Assembly (NCBI GenBank): GCA_038213435.1
Contig: JBBQTI010000009.1
Coordinates: forward strand, 1-64,000
Origin: PALSA-610 sp038213435
Lineage (GTDB): Bacteria > Actinomycetota > Acidimicrobiia > IMCC26256 > PALSA-610
Direction of reading: 5' to 3'
DNA: 64,000 bases
A program made the translations under genes and the position numbers. This document shows, piece by piece, positions 9,020 to 17,232 of the stretch. Within the stretch, counting starts at the first letter, position 1. Each line of letters begins with the position of its first letter. The notes beneath the pieces were generated by a model that saw nothing but the letters and a program-made list of their open reading frames with translations, was not told where the DNA came from and ran no database searches.

Positions 9020-9502
9020 TCAGTCGTCGCACAAGTCCGCCCGGTATTCGGGGTGGTCGCTGAGCCAGGCCGAGGCGCGGCGCATCGAGTCTTCGTTGTT
9101 CTTGTTGATGAATTTGTAGATCGGTCCCTCGAACCATTTGAACGGCGCCTTCTGGAGGTTGTAGCGCTCGTCGAAACGGAACATCGTCCGGTTGGCTCCG
9201 AGTGGCTCGAGCGCGACGTGGCCGATCTGGTCGTTTCCGGGCGTCGACGAGATCATCGTGTAGGTGTAACCGCGCTCGGGTTCGACGTCGGTGACGAGCT
9301 CGAGCGCCGAACCCTCTCGGCCGAGTGGCATCTTGTAGATAACGCGGCGCAGCCGGCCGTTGTGATCGTCGTCGCCGGGGTACAGCACGTCGACGCGCTT
9401 CACCATCGGCGCGTAATCGCTCCACCGGTCGTAGTCCTGGAACAGCGCCCAGATCCGGGCCGCCGAGTGTGGCATCTCGAACTCGTACCGGTGCTCGCGC
9501 AT
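9020..9502 (-). CDS. SRPBCC-family protein
   Basis: A 160-aa protein of the START/polyketide-cyclase-like fold. The opening YEFEMPHSAARIWALFQDYDRWSDY is the classic first strand and two helices of the family, followed by alternating strands and a long C-terminal helix. These proteins bind hydrophobic ligands in a cavity; neither ligand nor catalytic residues can be seen. The ATG at 9502 is back-to-back with the selenoprotein candidate, with only 31 bases between the two preferred starts, so their promoters must overlap coding sequence. Confidence 0.8.
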   Translation of the reverse strand: MREHRYEFEMPHSAARIWALFQDYDRWSDYAPMVKRVDVLYPGDDDHNGRLRRVIYKMPLGREGSALELVTDVEPERGYTYTMISSTPGNDQIGHVALEPLGANRTMFRFDERYNLQKAPFKWFEGPIYKFINKNNEDSMRRASAWLSDHPEYRADLCDD

Positions 9503-9533
9503 GAATCGATCCTCCGCGTCTATCGTGCGACAC

Positions 9534-10604
9534 GTGATCCTGCACGACCTGAAGGTCGACGAGCACGAATTCGAGGCCCGAACCGGCTGGTCGATCAAAC
9601 CGCAGGGTGCGTGCAAGGCCGACGCGTGCGTTCCGCTGCCCCCGGTCGCGCGGCTCGGCGACGGCCGGCTGGACGCACCTGTGATCTCGGAGCGGCTCGG
9701 CATGCCCCTCGTCGCCGACGAGCTGCACGGCGTCTGGGCGTTGGGGCCCGAGACCGCGGTGACGGGTCGAGCCCTCACGTCGGCCGTCGCCCCCGACCTC
9801 GTTCTGCCCGACGCCGACGGCAACCCCTTCAAGCTGTCGAGCCTGCGCGGCCGGAAGGTGTTGCTGGTCGCGTGGGCTTCCTGGTGAGGCTGCCGCTTCG
9901 ACCTGCCCGTGTGGCAGGAGCTGCGCACCCGCTGGTACCCCCTCGGCCTGGAGGTCGTGACCGTCGCGCTCGACGTCGAGTCGAGTGAAGCGCGTCCCTT
10001 CATCGAGCAGGCACACCCCGAGCACCCGTCGCTGATCGACGAGGCCCACCTGACCGTCGAGCTGTTCGGGTTCGTGAACGTGCCGAACGGCGTCTGGATC
10101 GACGAGGACGGCATGATCGTCCGTCCGTCGGAGCCCGCGCACCCCGGCCGCAACCCGGTCACCGAATCGTTCCGCACGATCGACCTGTCGACGGTGCCAC
10201 CCGATATCGCCGACGTGTTGCGCGAAGCACGCAAGATCAAGAGCGATCCCGATGTGTACGTCACGATGGTCGACGATTGGGTCGCGCGCGATCGCGAGAG
10301 TCGCTACGCCCTGACGGCCGACGAGGTGATCGCTCGCTCCGAGCCGCGCACCGGCGCCGAGGCGACGGCCGCGGCGGAGTTCGAGCTCGGTCAGTACCTG
10401 CACCGCGCCGGCGACCACGCGGCGGCGATCCCCCACTGGCGCCAGTCCCATCGTCTGCATCCCGACAACTGGACCTACAAGCGCCAGGCCTGGAACTTCG
10501 AAGACCCAATGCGCCAGGGCCACACCGACGCGTACGACGGCAGCTGGTACGAGGACATCAAGCGGATCGGCGCCGAGAACTACTACCGGGAGATCATTCC
10601 GTAG
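9534..10604 (+). CDS. Redoxin-domain selenoprotein (UGA read as selenocysteine at residue 118)
   Basis: A thioredoxin-fold (AhpC/TlpA/ResA-like) protein of 356 aa interrupted only by TGA at 9885-9887, with the same frame open on both sides. The text reads KVLLVAWASW-U-GCRFDLPVWQEL, exactly where redoxins have WASWCxxCR, so UGA replaces the attacking cysteine and C120 gives a U-x-C pair. Domains: N-terminal region with ARTGW and GACKADACVP (C27, C32), redoxin domain about 85-230, and a TPR-like helical tail (AAAEFELGQYLHRAGDHAAA). A perfect hairpin follows the UGA. GTG9534 is preferred; ATG9501 would add 11 residues. An AhpD-like gene lies 20 bases downstream. Sec genes (selA, selB, selC, selD) are not in this window, so a nonsense mutation remains possible but less likely. 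Confidence 0.78.
9888..9918 (+). promoter_or_regulatory. SECIS-like hairpin after UGA codon
   Basis: Bases 9902-9907 (CCTGCC) pair perfectly with 9913-9918 (GGCAGG) around the five-base loop CGTGT. The stem begins 14 bases after the UGA, and the loop holds G and U as bacterial SelB-binding hairpins do (fdhF of E. coli has an 11-base spacing to its upper stem). An alternative pairing uses CTGCC at 9890-9894 with the same 3' arm. The hairpin lies in coding sequence as bacterial SECIS elements must. Recognition by SelB is inferred. Confidence 0.55.
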
Positions 10605-10624
10605 CGGGGACGTACCCTCTCGGC

Positions 10625-11107
10625 ATGGCACGGATCGACATTCCCGACGGGCCCGGCGGCGACGCCGCGATGGTGTGGTCGCTACGGCCCGAGATGGCCG
10701 GCATGGTCGATCGCATGATCACGACCGTCTACCAGCGGTCGTTGCTGCCCGCGGCCGAGCGGGAACCCGCGCGCATGCGAATCGCGCAGCTCAATGCGTG
10801 CGATGCGTGCTCCACGTTTCGCGCCCCGTCGGTGGTCGAAGCGGGCGTGACAGAAGACGTGTACGCGCATCTCGACGAATGGCGAACCTGGCCCGGCTAT
10901 TCGGATCGCCAGCGACTCGCGATCGAGTACGCCGAGCGGTTCGCAACCGATCATCGCGCGATCGGCGAGGAACTGTTCACCCGCCTGCGGGCACACTTCG
11001 GCGACCACGAGATCCTCGATCTCACACTGTGCTGCGCCGTGTTCCTCGGCCTCGGGCGAACCCTGGAAGTGCTCGGCATCACCGACACCTGCCCGCTCGA
11101 CATCTGA
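10625..11107 (+). CDS. AhpD-like carboxymuconolactone decarboxylase family protein
   Basis: A 160-aa all-helical AhpD/CMD-fold protein. The redox motif NACDACSTF gives the C59-x-x-C62 pair seen in AhpD-type disulfide reductases and peroxidases. ATG10625 is used because the frame's upstream extension lies inside the preceding gene. It starts 20 bases after the selenoprotein candidate, so the two are likely one transcript; a thiol or peroxide redox partnership is reasonable but inferred. Other AhpD-like families have no known role. Confidence 0.82.
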   Translation: MARIDIPDGPGGDAAMVWSLRPEMAGMVDRMITTVYQRSLLPAAEREPARMRIAQLNACDACSTFRAPSVVEAGVTEDVYAHLDEWRTWPGYSDRQRLAIEYAERFATDHRAIGEELFTRLRAHFGDHEILDLTLCCAVFLGLGRTLEVLGITDTCPLDI

Positions 11108-11132
11108 CCGGTCGCGAAAACGAGGTTCGCGG

Positions 11133-11957
11133 TCAGGCGTCGTAGAAGAACGGCCCGTGGAGCCCGAGGAGCGTGCGCGCGCGCTCGGTGGTGGCGCGTC
11201 CGACGGCTTCGGCCGACAGATGATTCACTTCGGCCGTCGTGCGGATGCGCTGCGCGATGTCGCGACGGGCGTAGTGCACCTGCAGGAAGTAGCGACCGCG
11301 ACCGCCGGGGCCGGCAGGAAGACCGCGGTGCCACGCGTCCGAGACGAAAAGCGCGACATCGCCGGCCCCGACCTCGAACACAACCGGGGGCCGACCGTCG
11401 TACGAGAGGTCTTCGGCGTCCATCCGGTCGAAGGGTGCGAGGCGGCCCGAACGATGACTGCCGGGGACGACCGCGGTCGGACCGTCGGCGCGTGTGCAGT
11501 CCTGCAGGTAGATGTGGGTGGCCACGGCGAACACCGGATAGGGGATGCGCTCGTCCCACGGCACGCCCTCCGGTCGGGGTATGTGCGGCCCGGCGTCGCA
11601 ATGCCACGCGCCACCGGCAAACTCGGGCGGATTGCGCCACGCCGAGTTCGCGACGACGTGGCAGTCGTCGCCGAGCAGGGGCTCGACCACGCGCAGAATC
11701 TCGGGATGCGTTACCGCGGCCTGGCAGGCCGCGCTGCGGTTGAGCATCTCGTAGCGAAACTCGTCCTTGTCGCCCCGCGTCCGCTCGGGCGGGAACGAGT
11801 GGAAGATCGCGTCGACCTCCTCTCGCATCTGGGCCACCTCGGTCGGGCCGAACACGCCTTGCAACCGCGCGTAGCCGTCGCGCTCGAGCTGCGCCGATGC
11901 GTCGGGAGCATCGCTCGGGTCGAGCAGGGTGAGGTTCTTGAACAACCGGCGGATCAC
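11133..11957 (-). CDS. Phytanoyl-CoA dioxygenase (PhyH) family protein
   Basis: A 274-aa Fe(II)/2-oxoglutarate-dependent oxygenase. The iron ligands are visible: WHCDAG (H119, D121) and AWHRGLP (H210), with R222 in GRGRYF placed to bind 2-oxoglutarate. VVPGSHRSG is the usual strand before the second histidine. PhyH proteins hydroxylate lipids, ectoine, alkaloids and many other molecules, so the substrate is open. It is convergent with the AhpD-like gene (25 bases apart) and divergent from the EEP-fold gene. Confidence 0.88.
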   Translation of the reverse strand: MIRRLFKNLTLLDPSDAPDASAQLERDGYARLQGVFGPTEVAQMREEVDAIFHSFPPERTRGDKDEFRYEMLNRSAACQAAVTHPEILRVVEPLLGDDCHVVANSAWRNPPEFAGGAWHCDAGPHIPRPEGVPWDERIPYPVFAVATHIYLQDCTRADGPTAVVPGSHRSGRLAPFDRMDAEDLSYDGRPPVVFEVGAGDVALFVSDAWHRGLPAGPGGRGRYFLQVHYARRDIAQRIRTTAEVNHLSAEAVGRATTERARTLLGLHGPFFYDA

Positions 11958-12003
11958 GCCGCGACGGTAGGCGCGCCCCCGACCGGTGCGCCAAGATCTC
12001 GCG

Positions 12004-12882
12004 GTGAGCCTCGACGACCAATCCGACGACGCCGGATCCGGCGACTACGACCCCGGGTACGGACCACTCGTCTCGACCCGAGTGCGAATCGCGACCTGGA
12101 ATCTCTGGGGGCGATACGGGCCGTGGGCCGAGCGCATGGGTCCGATCGAGGCGAGCATGCGTGCTGTCGACGCCGACGTCTGGGCACTGCAGGAAGTGTG
12201 GGCGGACGACGAGCGCAACCAGGCCCACGAGCTCGCGTCGGTGCTCGGTTACGACCACATCGTGTTCGACGCGAACCTCGAGCGAGACGGCGCCCGCTCC
12301 GGGAACGCAGTCGTCTCCCGCTGGCCGATACGGGCGCGCGAAGTACGCGTGCTCCCGCGCCGCGCGGGAGACGCCCGAGACGACGAGGGCGAGGAGCGGA
12401 TCGTGGTGTTCGCCGAGATCGACGGCCCGCGTGGACCGATCCAGGTGTACTGCGCGCATCTCAGTTGGCGCGACGACCACAGCGCGATTCGCCAGGCCCA
12501 GGTCGCGGAGATCTGCCGTCTGGTGCGAGAGCGCCAGCCGCGCACGTTTCCCGCAGTCTTGTGCGGCGATCTCAATGCCGATCCCGCGAGCGACGAGGTC
12601 CGGATGTTGACCGGCCACGCCGCGGTCCCGGTGCCGGGTGTGATGTTTCGCGACGCGTGGCTCGCGGCCGGTAACGCGGCGCCGGGCGCGACCGCGTCGA
12701 ACGCGAACCCCTTCAACGCGGCTGCACTCGACCGCGACCGACGCATCGACTACGTGCTGGTCGGCACCCCGAAGCTCGGAGGCGTCGGGCACGTGGTCGA
12801 CGCGCGGTTGGCCGGCGCCGCGCCAGTCGACGGCGTCTGGCCGTCGGACCACCTCGCGGTCGTCGCCGAGCTCCGCTATTGA
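12004..12882 (+). CDS. Endonuclease/exonuclease/phosphatase (EEP) family hydrolase
   Basis: A metal-dependent phosphoesterase of the DNase I-like fold, about 292 aa. The family's blocks are all present: RIATWNLWG, ALQEVW (metal Glu), CAHLSW, CGDLNADP (Asp/Asn), RIDYVLVG and WPSDHLAV (catalytic Asp-His). The start is GTG12004 or GTG11986; the latter adds six residues. No secretion signal is evident, so a cytoplasmic role is likely, but the substrate (DNA, phospholipid head group or sugar phosphate) is unknown. Confidence 0.85.
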   Translation: MSLDDQSDDAGSGDYDPGYGPLVSTRVRIATWNLWGRYGPWAERMGPIEASMRAVDADVWALQEVWADDERNQAHELASVLGYDHIVFDANLERDGARSGNAVVSRWPIRAREVRVLPRRAGDARDDEGEERIVVFAEIDGPRGPIQVYCAHLSWRDDHSAIRQAQVAEICRLVRERQPRTFPAVLCGDLNADPASDEVRMLTGHAAVPVPGVMFRDAWLAAGNAAPGATASNANPFNAAALDRDRRIDYVLVGTPKLGGVGHVVDARLAGAAPVDGVWPSDHLAVVAELRY

Positions 12883-12914
12883 TACACGACGCTTGATACG
12901 ACATTCTGATACGA
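12880..12914. repeat. Three short direct repeats between convergent genes
   Basis: TGATAC occurs at 12880, 12894 and 12907, each followed closely by CGAC or ACGAC. The first copy contains the stop codon of the EEP gene. No terminator hairpin accompanies them. Confidence 0.5.
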
Positions 12915-12921
12915 CGCTCGA

Positions 12922-13719
12922 TCAGGGCTGCAGGAGGAGCCCGATGCGGCGCGAGGCGACGCGCAGGCCGATGAGTCCCATGGCCGCGAGATAGGCGGCG
13001 TGCAGCAACAGCGTGACGTGGAGGTCGCCGATCACCAACGACCGCTCCAGTACGACGCCTTGGTACAGCGGTGTGAAGCGGACGACGGCCTGCAGCCCCG
13101 CGGGATAGCGCACCAGCGGAAAGAACGTGGCCGAGAAGAGGAACAGCGGGATCATCGCCATGTTGACGTAGTCGAAGTCGACGAACGATCGCATGAATGT
13201 CGTCGCCGCGAGCCCGACCCCCGCGAAGCCGAAGCCGATCAGCACGGCACCCGGCAGCGCCAGCAGCGACCACCACGATCGCAGGTCTCCGAACAGCAGC
13301 ATCGTGAGCAGGAAGACCGCGGAATAGATCGTGCCGCGGAGAAGCGCCCAGGTGATCTCGCCGGTCGCGACATCGCGCGGCGTGAGCGGTGCGGCGAGCA
13401 CACCGTCGTAAGTGTGTGCGTACTTCATCTTGAAGAAGAAGTTGAAGGTCGTGTCGAGCAGCGAGCCGTTCATGGCCGCGATCGCGAGCAAACCCGGTGC
13501 GACGAAGGTGCGGTACGACACGACGTGACCGCCCACGTCGAGATCGCCGACGAGCGCGCCGACGCCAATTCCGATGGAGAGGAGGAAGAACAGTGGCTCC
13601 GCGAACCCGCTCAGGAAGATGTACCAGATGCGTCGGTACGCCAGGACGTTGCGTTCCACGAGCCGCCACGGCCGATGCCCCCAGCGGAGGAAGGGAAGGA
13701 TCCGCATGGTCGACGTCAT
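12922..13719 (-). CDS. ABC-2 type transporter permease
   Basis: A 265-aa membrane protein with six hydrophobic segments of the ABC-2/DrrB/NodJ type; features include the N-terminal VERNVLAYRRIWYIFLSG and the conserved MIPLFLFSATFFPL. It is the last of three coupled genes (its ATG overlaps the upstream stop, ATGA at 13719-13716). With the sister permease and the ATPase it would form a heteromeric exporter. The cargo (drug, polysaccharide or lipid) cannot be read from the sequence. Confidence 0.88.
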   Translation of the reverse strand: MTSTMRILPFLRWGHRPWRLVERNVLAYRRIWYIFLSGFAEPLFFLLSIGIGVGALVGDLDVGGHVVSYRTFVAPGLLAIAAMNGSLLDTTFNFFFKMKYAHTYDGVLAAPLTPRDVATGEITWALLRGTIYSAVFLLTMLLFGDLRSWWSLLALPGAVLIGFGFAGVGLAATTFMRSFVDFDYVNMAMIPLFLFSATFFPLVRYPAGLQAVVRFTPLYQGVVLERSLVIGDLHVTLLLHAAYLAAMGLIGLRVASRRIGLLLQP

Positions 13720-14489
13720 GAGGACAACCGCCGCGTGAAGGTGCGTATGCCCGCGAACGCGCCTACGGCGATGCACCCGACGAGTACCGCGACGTGCGCG
13801 ACGACCGCGACAAGGTCGAAGTGCCCGGTCGTCGCCGCGCGCGCGAGCTCGACCCCGTGCCACAGGGGAGAGAACGCGGCGAGCGGCCGCAACCCGCTCG
13901 GGAGCTGGCTGATCGGGAAGAACGTGCCGGAGAACAAGAACAACGGCAACACGCCCAGGCGCATGATCATCGGGAACGAGAGGTCGGAATCCTGGCTCAT
14001 CGAAAAGGCCGCGATCGGCGCGCAGAACGCCGCCGCACACAGAGCCGCGGCGGGGATCGCGAAGATGCCCCACCCCGATGGAACCGCGCCGAGCAGCGCG
14101 GCGACGAGGAGGAACGCGGTCGAGCCGACCGTCGCGTGGATCGCGGTCCAGAGCACGAACCCGCCGTACAGCTCTCCCGGCCGGATCGGCGTCGCGACCA
14201 CTGCGTGGTACTGGCGCATCCATTTCGCGCCGGCGAGCACGGGCCACATCGATTCCGAGGCTGCGAGCTGCATCGCGCTCGCGACGAGAAGGCCGGGCGC
14301 GACGAAATCCAGATAGGTGAGACCGTCGACCGACCCGGTGTGCGCACGGACGAGACCGCCCAGACCGACACCCATCGCCCCGAGATACAGCGCGGGCTGG
14401 ACGAACGTGCTGAACGCGAGGCCACGCCACAATCGCGCGTAGACGCGCGCCTCCCGTTCCACGACGCGGACGAGCGCAGGGGTCGACAC
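13716..14489 (-). CDS. ABC-2 type transporter permease
   Basis: A 257-aa six-segment membrane protein paralogous to its downstream neighbour, sharing LPLFLFSGTFFPISQLP near the fourth segment and the cytoplasmic KWMRQYHAVVATPIRPGEL loop that contacts the ATPase. It starts nine bases after the ATPase gene ends and overlaps the second permease by four bases. Two unlike permeases with one ATPase is the NodIJ/DrrAB-like heteromeric layout. Confidence 0.88.
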   Translation of the reverse strand: MSTPALVRVVEREARVYARLWRGLAFSTFVQPALYLGAMGVGLGGLVRAHTGSVDGLTYLDFVAPGLLVASAMQLAASESMWPVLAGAKWMRQYHAVVATPIRPGELYGGFVLWTAIHATVGSTAFLLVAALLGAVPSGWGIFAIPAAALCAAAFCAPIAAFSMSQDSDLSFPMIMRLGVLPLFLFSGTFFPISQLPSGLRPLAAFSPLWHGVELARAATTGHFDLVAVVAHVAVLVGCIAVGAFAGIRTFTRRLSS

Positions 14490-14498
14490 GGCGCGACC

Positions 14499-15428
14499 TC
14501 AGTCCTCGAGGCTACGGCCGGTGAGGATCAAGAAGACGTCCTCGAGACTCGCGCGCCGGACGAGAACCGAGGCCGGGGCGAAGCCGTCGCTCGTCACCGC
14601 ACCCGCGATGGCATCGCCATCATCGGTGTACACGAGAACCCGATCGGCGAGCGCCTCGATCCGGTCGCCGTACTGCTTGAGCGCGGCGACCTCCGACGCG
14701 GTGTCGGCGTCGATGCCGAGGCGGACCTCGACGACCTCTCGGGTGACGTTGTCGGCGATCAGCTGCCGGGGCGAGCCCTCGGCGACGATCTGCGCGTTGT
14801 CCATGATCACGAGCCGATCGCACAGTTGCTCGGCCTCGTCCATGTAGTGCGTCGTGAGCACGAGCGTGACACCGCTGCGCTTGAGCTGGTAGAGCCGATC
14901 CCAAAGGAGATGCCGGGCCTGCGGATCGAGACCCGTCGTCGGCTCGTCGAGCAGCAGGACCTCGGGCCGGTTGATGAGTGAGCGGGCGATGGTGAGCCGG
15001 CGCTTCATCCCACCCGAGAGTGGATCGACACGCGAGCCGCGTCGATCGCTCAGCTGGACGAACTCGAGCAACTCCGCCGCTCGTTCGCGGATCTCGCGGC
15101 GCGGTAGGTCGAAGTAACGGCCGTAGATCATGAGGTTGTCCCACACCGACAACTCGGTGTCGAGGTTGTCCTCTTGGGGCACGACCCCGAGCCGGGCGCG
15201 GATCTGCGGCCCGTCGTGTGCCGGATCGAGGCCGAGCACACTGAGCCGGCCACCGGAACGCGGCGATACGCAGCCGATCATGCGCATCGTCGACGTCTTG
15301 CCCGCGCCGTTCGGACCCAGGAAACCAAACGCCTCGCCGGGCTCGATCGTGAAGTCGATGCCGTCGACCGCGACGAACGAGCCGAAGCGCTTCGTGAGCG
15401 CGCGCGCCTCGACCATCGGACCCGTCAT
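14499..15428 (-). CDS. ABC transporter ATP-binding protein (DrrA/NodI type)
   Basis: A 309-aa cytoplasmic ATPase driving the two downstream permeases. Walker A is GPNGAGKTS (residues 38-46), the Q-loop glutamine is in VVPQEDN, the signature is LSGGMKRR (from 137), and Walker B/D-loop is LLLDEPTTGLD (158-168), followed by TTHYMDEAEQL (switch His). The C-terminal region after residue 230 resembles the DrrA-type regulatory tail. First gene of the three-gene operon. Confidence 0.93.
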   Translation of the reverse strand: MTGPMVEARALTKRFGSFVAVDGIDFTIEPGEAFGFLGPNGAGKTSTMRMIGCVSPRSGGRLSVLGLDPAHDGPQIRARLGVVPQEDNLDTELSVWDNLMIYGRYFDLPRREIRERAAELLEFVQLSDRRGSRVDPLSGGMKRRLTIARSLINRPEVLLLDEPTTGLDPQARHLLWDRLYQLKRSGVTLVLTTHYMDEAEQLCDRLVIMDNAQIVAEGSPRQLIADNVTREVVEVRLGIDADTASEVAALKQYGDRIEALADRVLVYTDDGDAIAGAVTSDGFAPASVLVRRASLEDVFLILTGRSLED

Positions 15429-15509
15429 GCCGATCGACGCTACTTGTCGACGGCCGGCCGGAACGCCGAATTTGTCACGCGACGAGCCTGCAGACGCTCG
15501 GTCGGCGGC

Positions 15510-17003
15510 TCACTCGGTCGGTTGTTTCTCGTTCCCCGCCCTCGAGCCACGCGGCACATATTCGTGCTCGAACCCGGTGAGATTCTCGTCGTTGTAGCCG
15601 TGCATGCCCATTTCCGGGACGTCGAGGCCTGCGAGCTCGGAATCGCGGTCGGACCGGATCCCGCCTTCCGTCACCAGGTCGCTGATCTTGAAGAACGCGT
15701 ACGCGATGCCGAACATGACGGTGCACAGAACGAGCACGCCGATCAGTTGTGCGACGAGTTGTCCTCCGCCGCCGTGCCCGTAGAACAAGCCCCAAACGTG
15801 TGCGGTCTTTGTGCCACCCGACGCTGCGGTCGCGTTCCAGTCGCCGCCGTACTTCCCGTTGGCGAACAGCCCGAGCGCGATGAGACCCCAGACGCCGTTG
15901 ACCCCGTGCACCGCGACCGCGCCGACCGGGTCGTCGACGCCGCGGCGGTCGATGAACAACACGGCTTCGACGACGAGAACTCCGGCAATGCTCCCGATGA
16001 GTGCCGCCGCCCACGGCGTGACGAACGCGCAGGGCGCGGTGATCGCAACCAGGCCCGCGAGCAGCCCGTTGCCGAACATTGCCGGGTCGGGTTTGCCGAA
16101 ACGCTTCATGACATAGAGCATCGAAATGACCGTGCCGAACGCCGCCGCGATCGCCGTGTTGGCGATGATGAGGCCAAAGCGGGTGTCGGTCGCGGCCAGC
16201 GTCGACGCGCCGTTGAAGCCGAACCATCCGAACAAAAGGACGATCACGCCCATCAGCGCCATCGGAATATTGTGACCGGGTATCGCCTGCGGCCGACCGT
16301 CCTTTCGGTACTTCCCGATGCGGGGCCCGAGCACGATGGCACCCGCCAGGGCCGCCATGCCTCCCATCGCGTGCACGACGCCGGAGCCCGCGAAGTCGAC
16401 GTATCCGTGGCCGAGGCTCGCGCTCGCGCCGAGCTTGGCGAGCCAACCCCCGCCCCACGTCCACGCGCCGAACAGCGGGTAGTAGATCGCGCCGCAGAAG
16501 AATCCCCACACGACGAAGTTGTTCCACTTCCAGCGTTCGGCCATCGCGCCCGTCGGGATCGTCGCGGTCGCGTCCATGAACGCGGCCATGTAGAAGAAGT
16601 AGGCGAGCACCGAAACGGTCGAGGCCTTGCCCGACATGAACAGCGGAGCCCTCCACAAGAACACCCAATTGCCGCTACCGAGCAGCTCGCTTCCGACCCG
16701 CACGTCGTAGCCGAAAAGGTTCGGGAACGAGTAGCCCCCGAACATCAGCCCGTATCCGATCACGAAGAACGCCGCGAACGCCGTGCCGAAGATCGCCACG
16801 TTCATGCCCATCGTGTGCGCGGCGTTCTTCCTGCGCGTGAAGCCCGTCTCGACCAACGCGAATCCGCCCTGCATGAACATGACCAGGGCGCCGCCCACGC
16901 AGATCCACAGCAGGTTCGTGCTGATGCCCAGACCGCCCGCCCCGCCGTCGATCGCGGGCGGAAGCGGACCGGCGGCGTGCAGGATGTTCACAGTGCCTCC
17001 CAA
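15510..17003 (-). CDS. amt: Ammonium transporter
   Basis: An Amt/Mep/Rh channel protein of 497 aa with eleven expected membrane helices. The conserved Asp (D203 in YVDFAGSGVVH), the first pore histidine H211, and the second pore histidine H366 (AVHGVNGVWG) are present. A C-terminal tail of about 70 residues carries the regulatory region. ATG17003 is used; GTG16991 is an alternative. No glnB/glnK gene lies downstream, unlike the common amt-glnK arrangement, so PII regulation would have to come from elsewhere. The 229 bases upstream separate it from the divergent membrane protein and must hold both promoters; I see no clear motif. Confidence 0.94.
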   Translation of the reverse strand: MGGTVNILHAAGPLPPAIDGGAGGLGISTNLLWICVGGALVMFMQGGFALVETGFTRRKNAAHTMGMNVAIFGTAFAAFFVIGYGLMFGGYSFPNLFGYDVRVGSELLGSGNWVFLWRAPLFMSGKASTVSVLAYFFYMAAFMDATATIPTGAMAERWKWNNFVVWGFFCGAIYYPLFGAWTWGGGWLAKLGASASLGHGYVDFAGSGVVHAMGGMAALAGAIVLGPRIGKYRKDGRPQAIPGHNIPMALMGVIVLLFGWFGFNGASTLAATDTRFGLIIANTAIAAAFGTVISMLYVMKRFGKPDPAMFGNGLLAGLVAITAPCAFVTPWAAALIGSIAGVLVVEAVLFIDRRGVDDPVGAVAVHGVNGVWGLIALGLFANGKYGGDWNATAASGGTKTAHVWGLFYGHGGGGQLVAQLIGVLVLCTVMFGIAYAFFKISDLVTEGGIRSDRDSELAGLDVPEMGMHGYNDENLTGFEHEYVPRGSRAGNEKQPTE

Positions 17004-17232
17004 GCAGACGCTGTTTCGACAGGCACCCCTGAAAGGGCGCCCGGGCCAATCCTGGCGACTCTATGAGTGGCTTCTGACGCGATCCAGCCGGAAGTGTGAA
17101 CGGCCGAATGCGTAATACTGAGCAGAATATGACGCCCTGCGACCGGGGAACCGGCGACGACGATTACCGTCCTCTCCGAGTGCGCTGCGCGGTCAAGTCC
17201 CGGCCTCGAGTCGTGGCCCGAGCGGAAGGTCC

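Noticed and set aside
9501..10604. Reading the redoxin as two separate genes or a simple pseudogene at the TGA
   Set aside because: The downstream half starts in mid-domain with no ribosome-binding site, stays in the same frame, and the TGA falls on the catalytic Cys with a hairpin behind it. Selenocysteine explains more, though Sec machinery was not seen in the window.
15174..17066. Long plus-strand open frame opposite the amt gene
   Set aside because: Its Arg/His/Asp-rich translation has no family features and mirrors codon bias of the real amt gene on the minus strand. The same reason excludes 9015-10631 minus, 11157-12674 plus, 17164-18690 minus, 35348-37312 plus and 44005-46686 plus.
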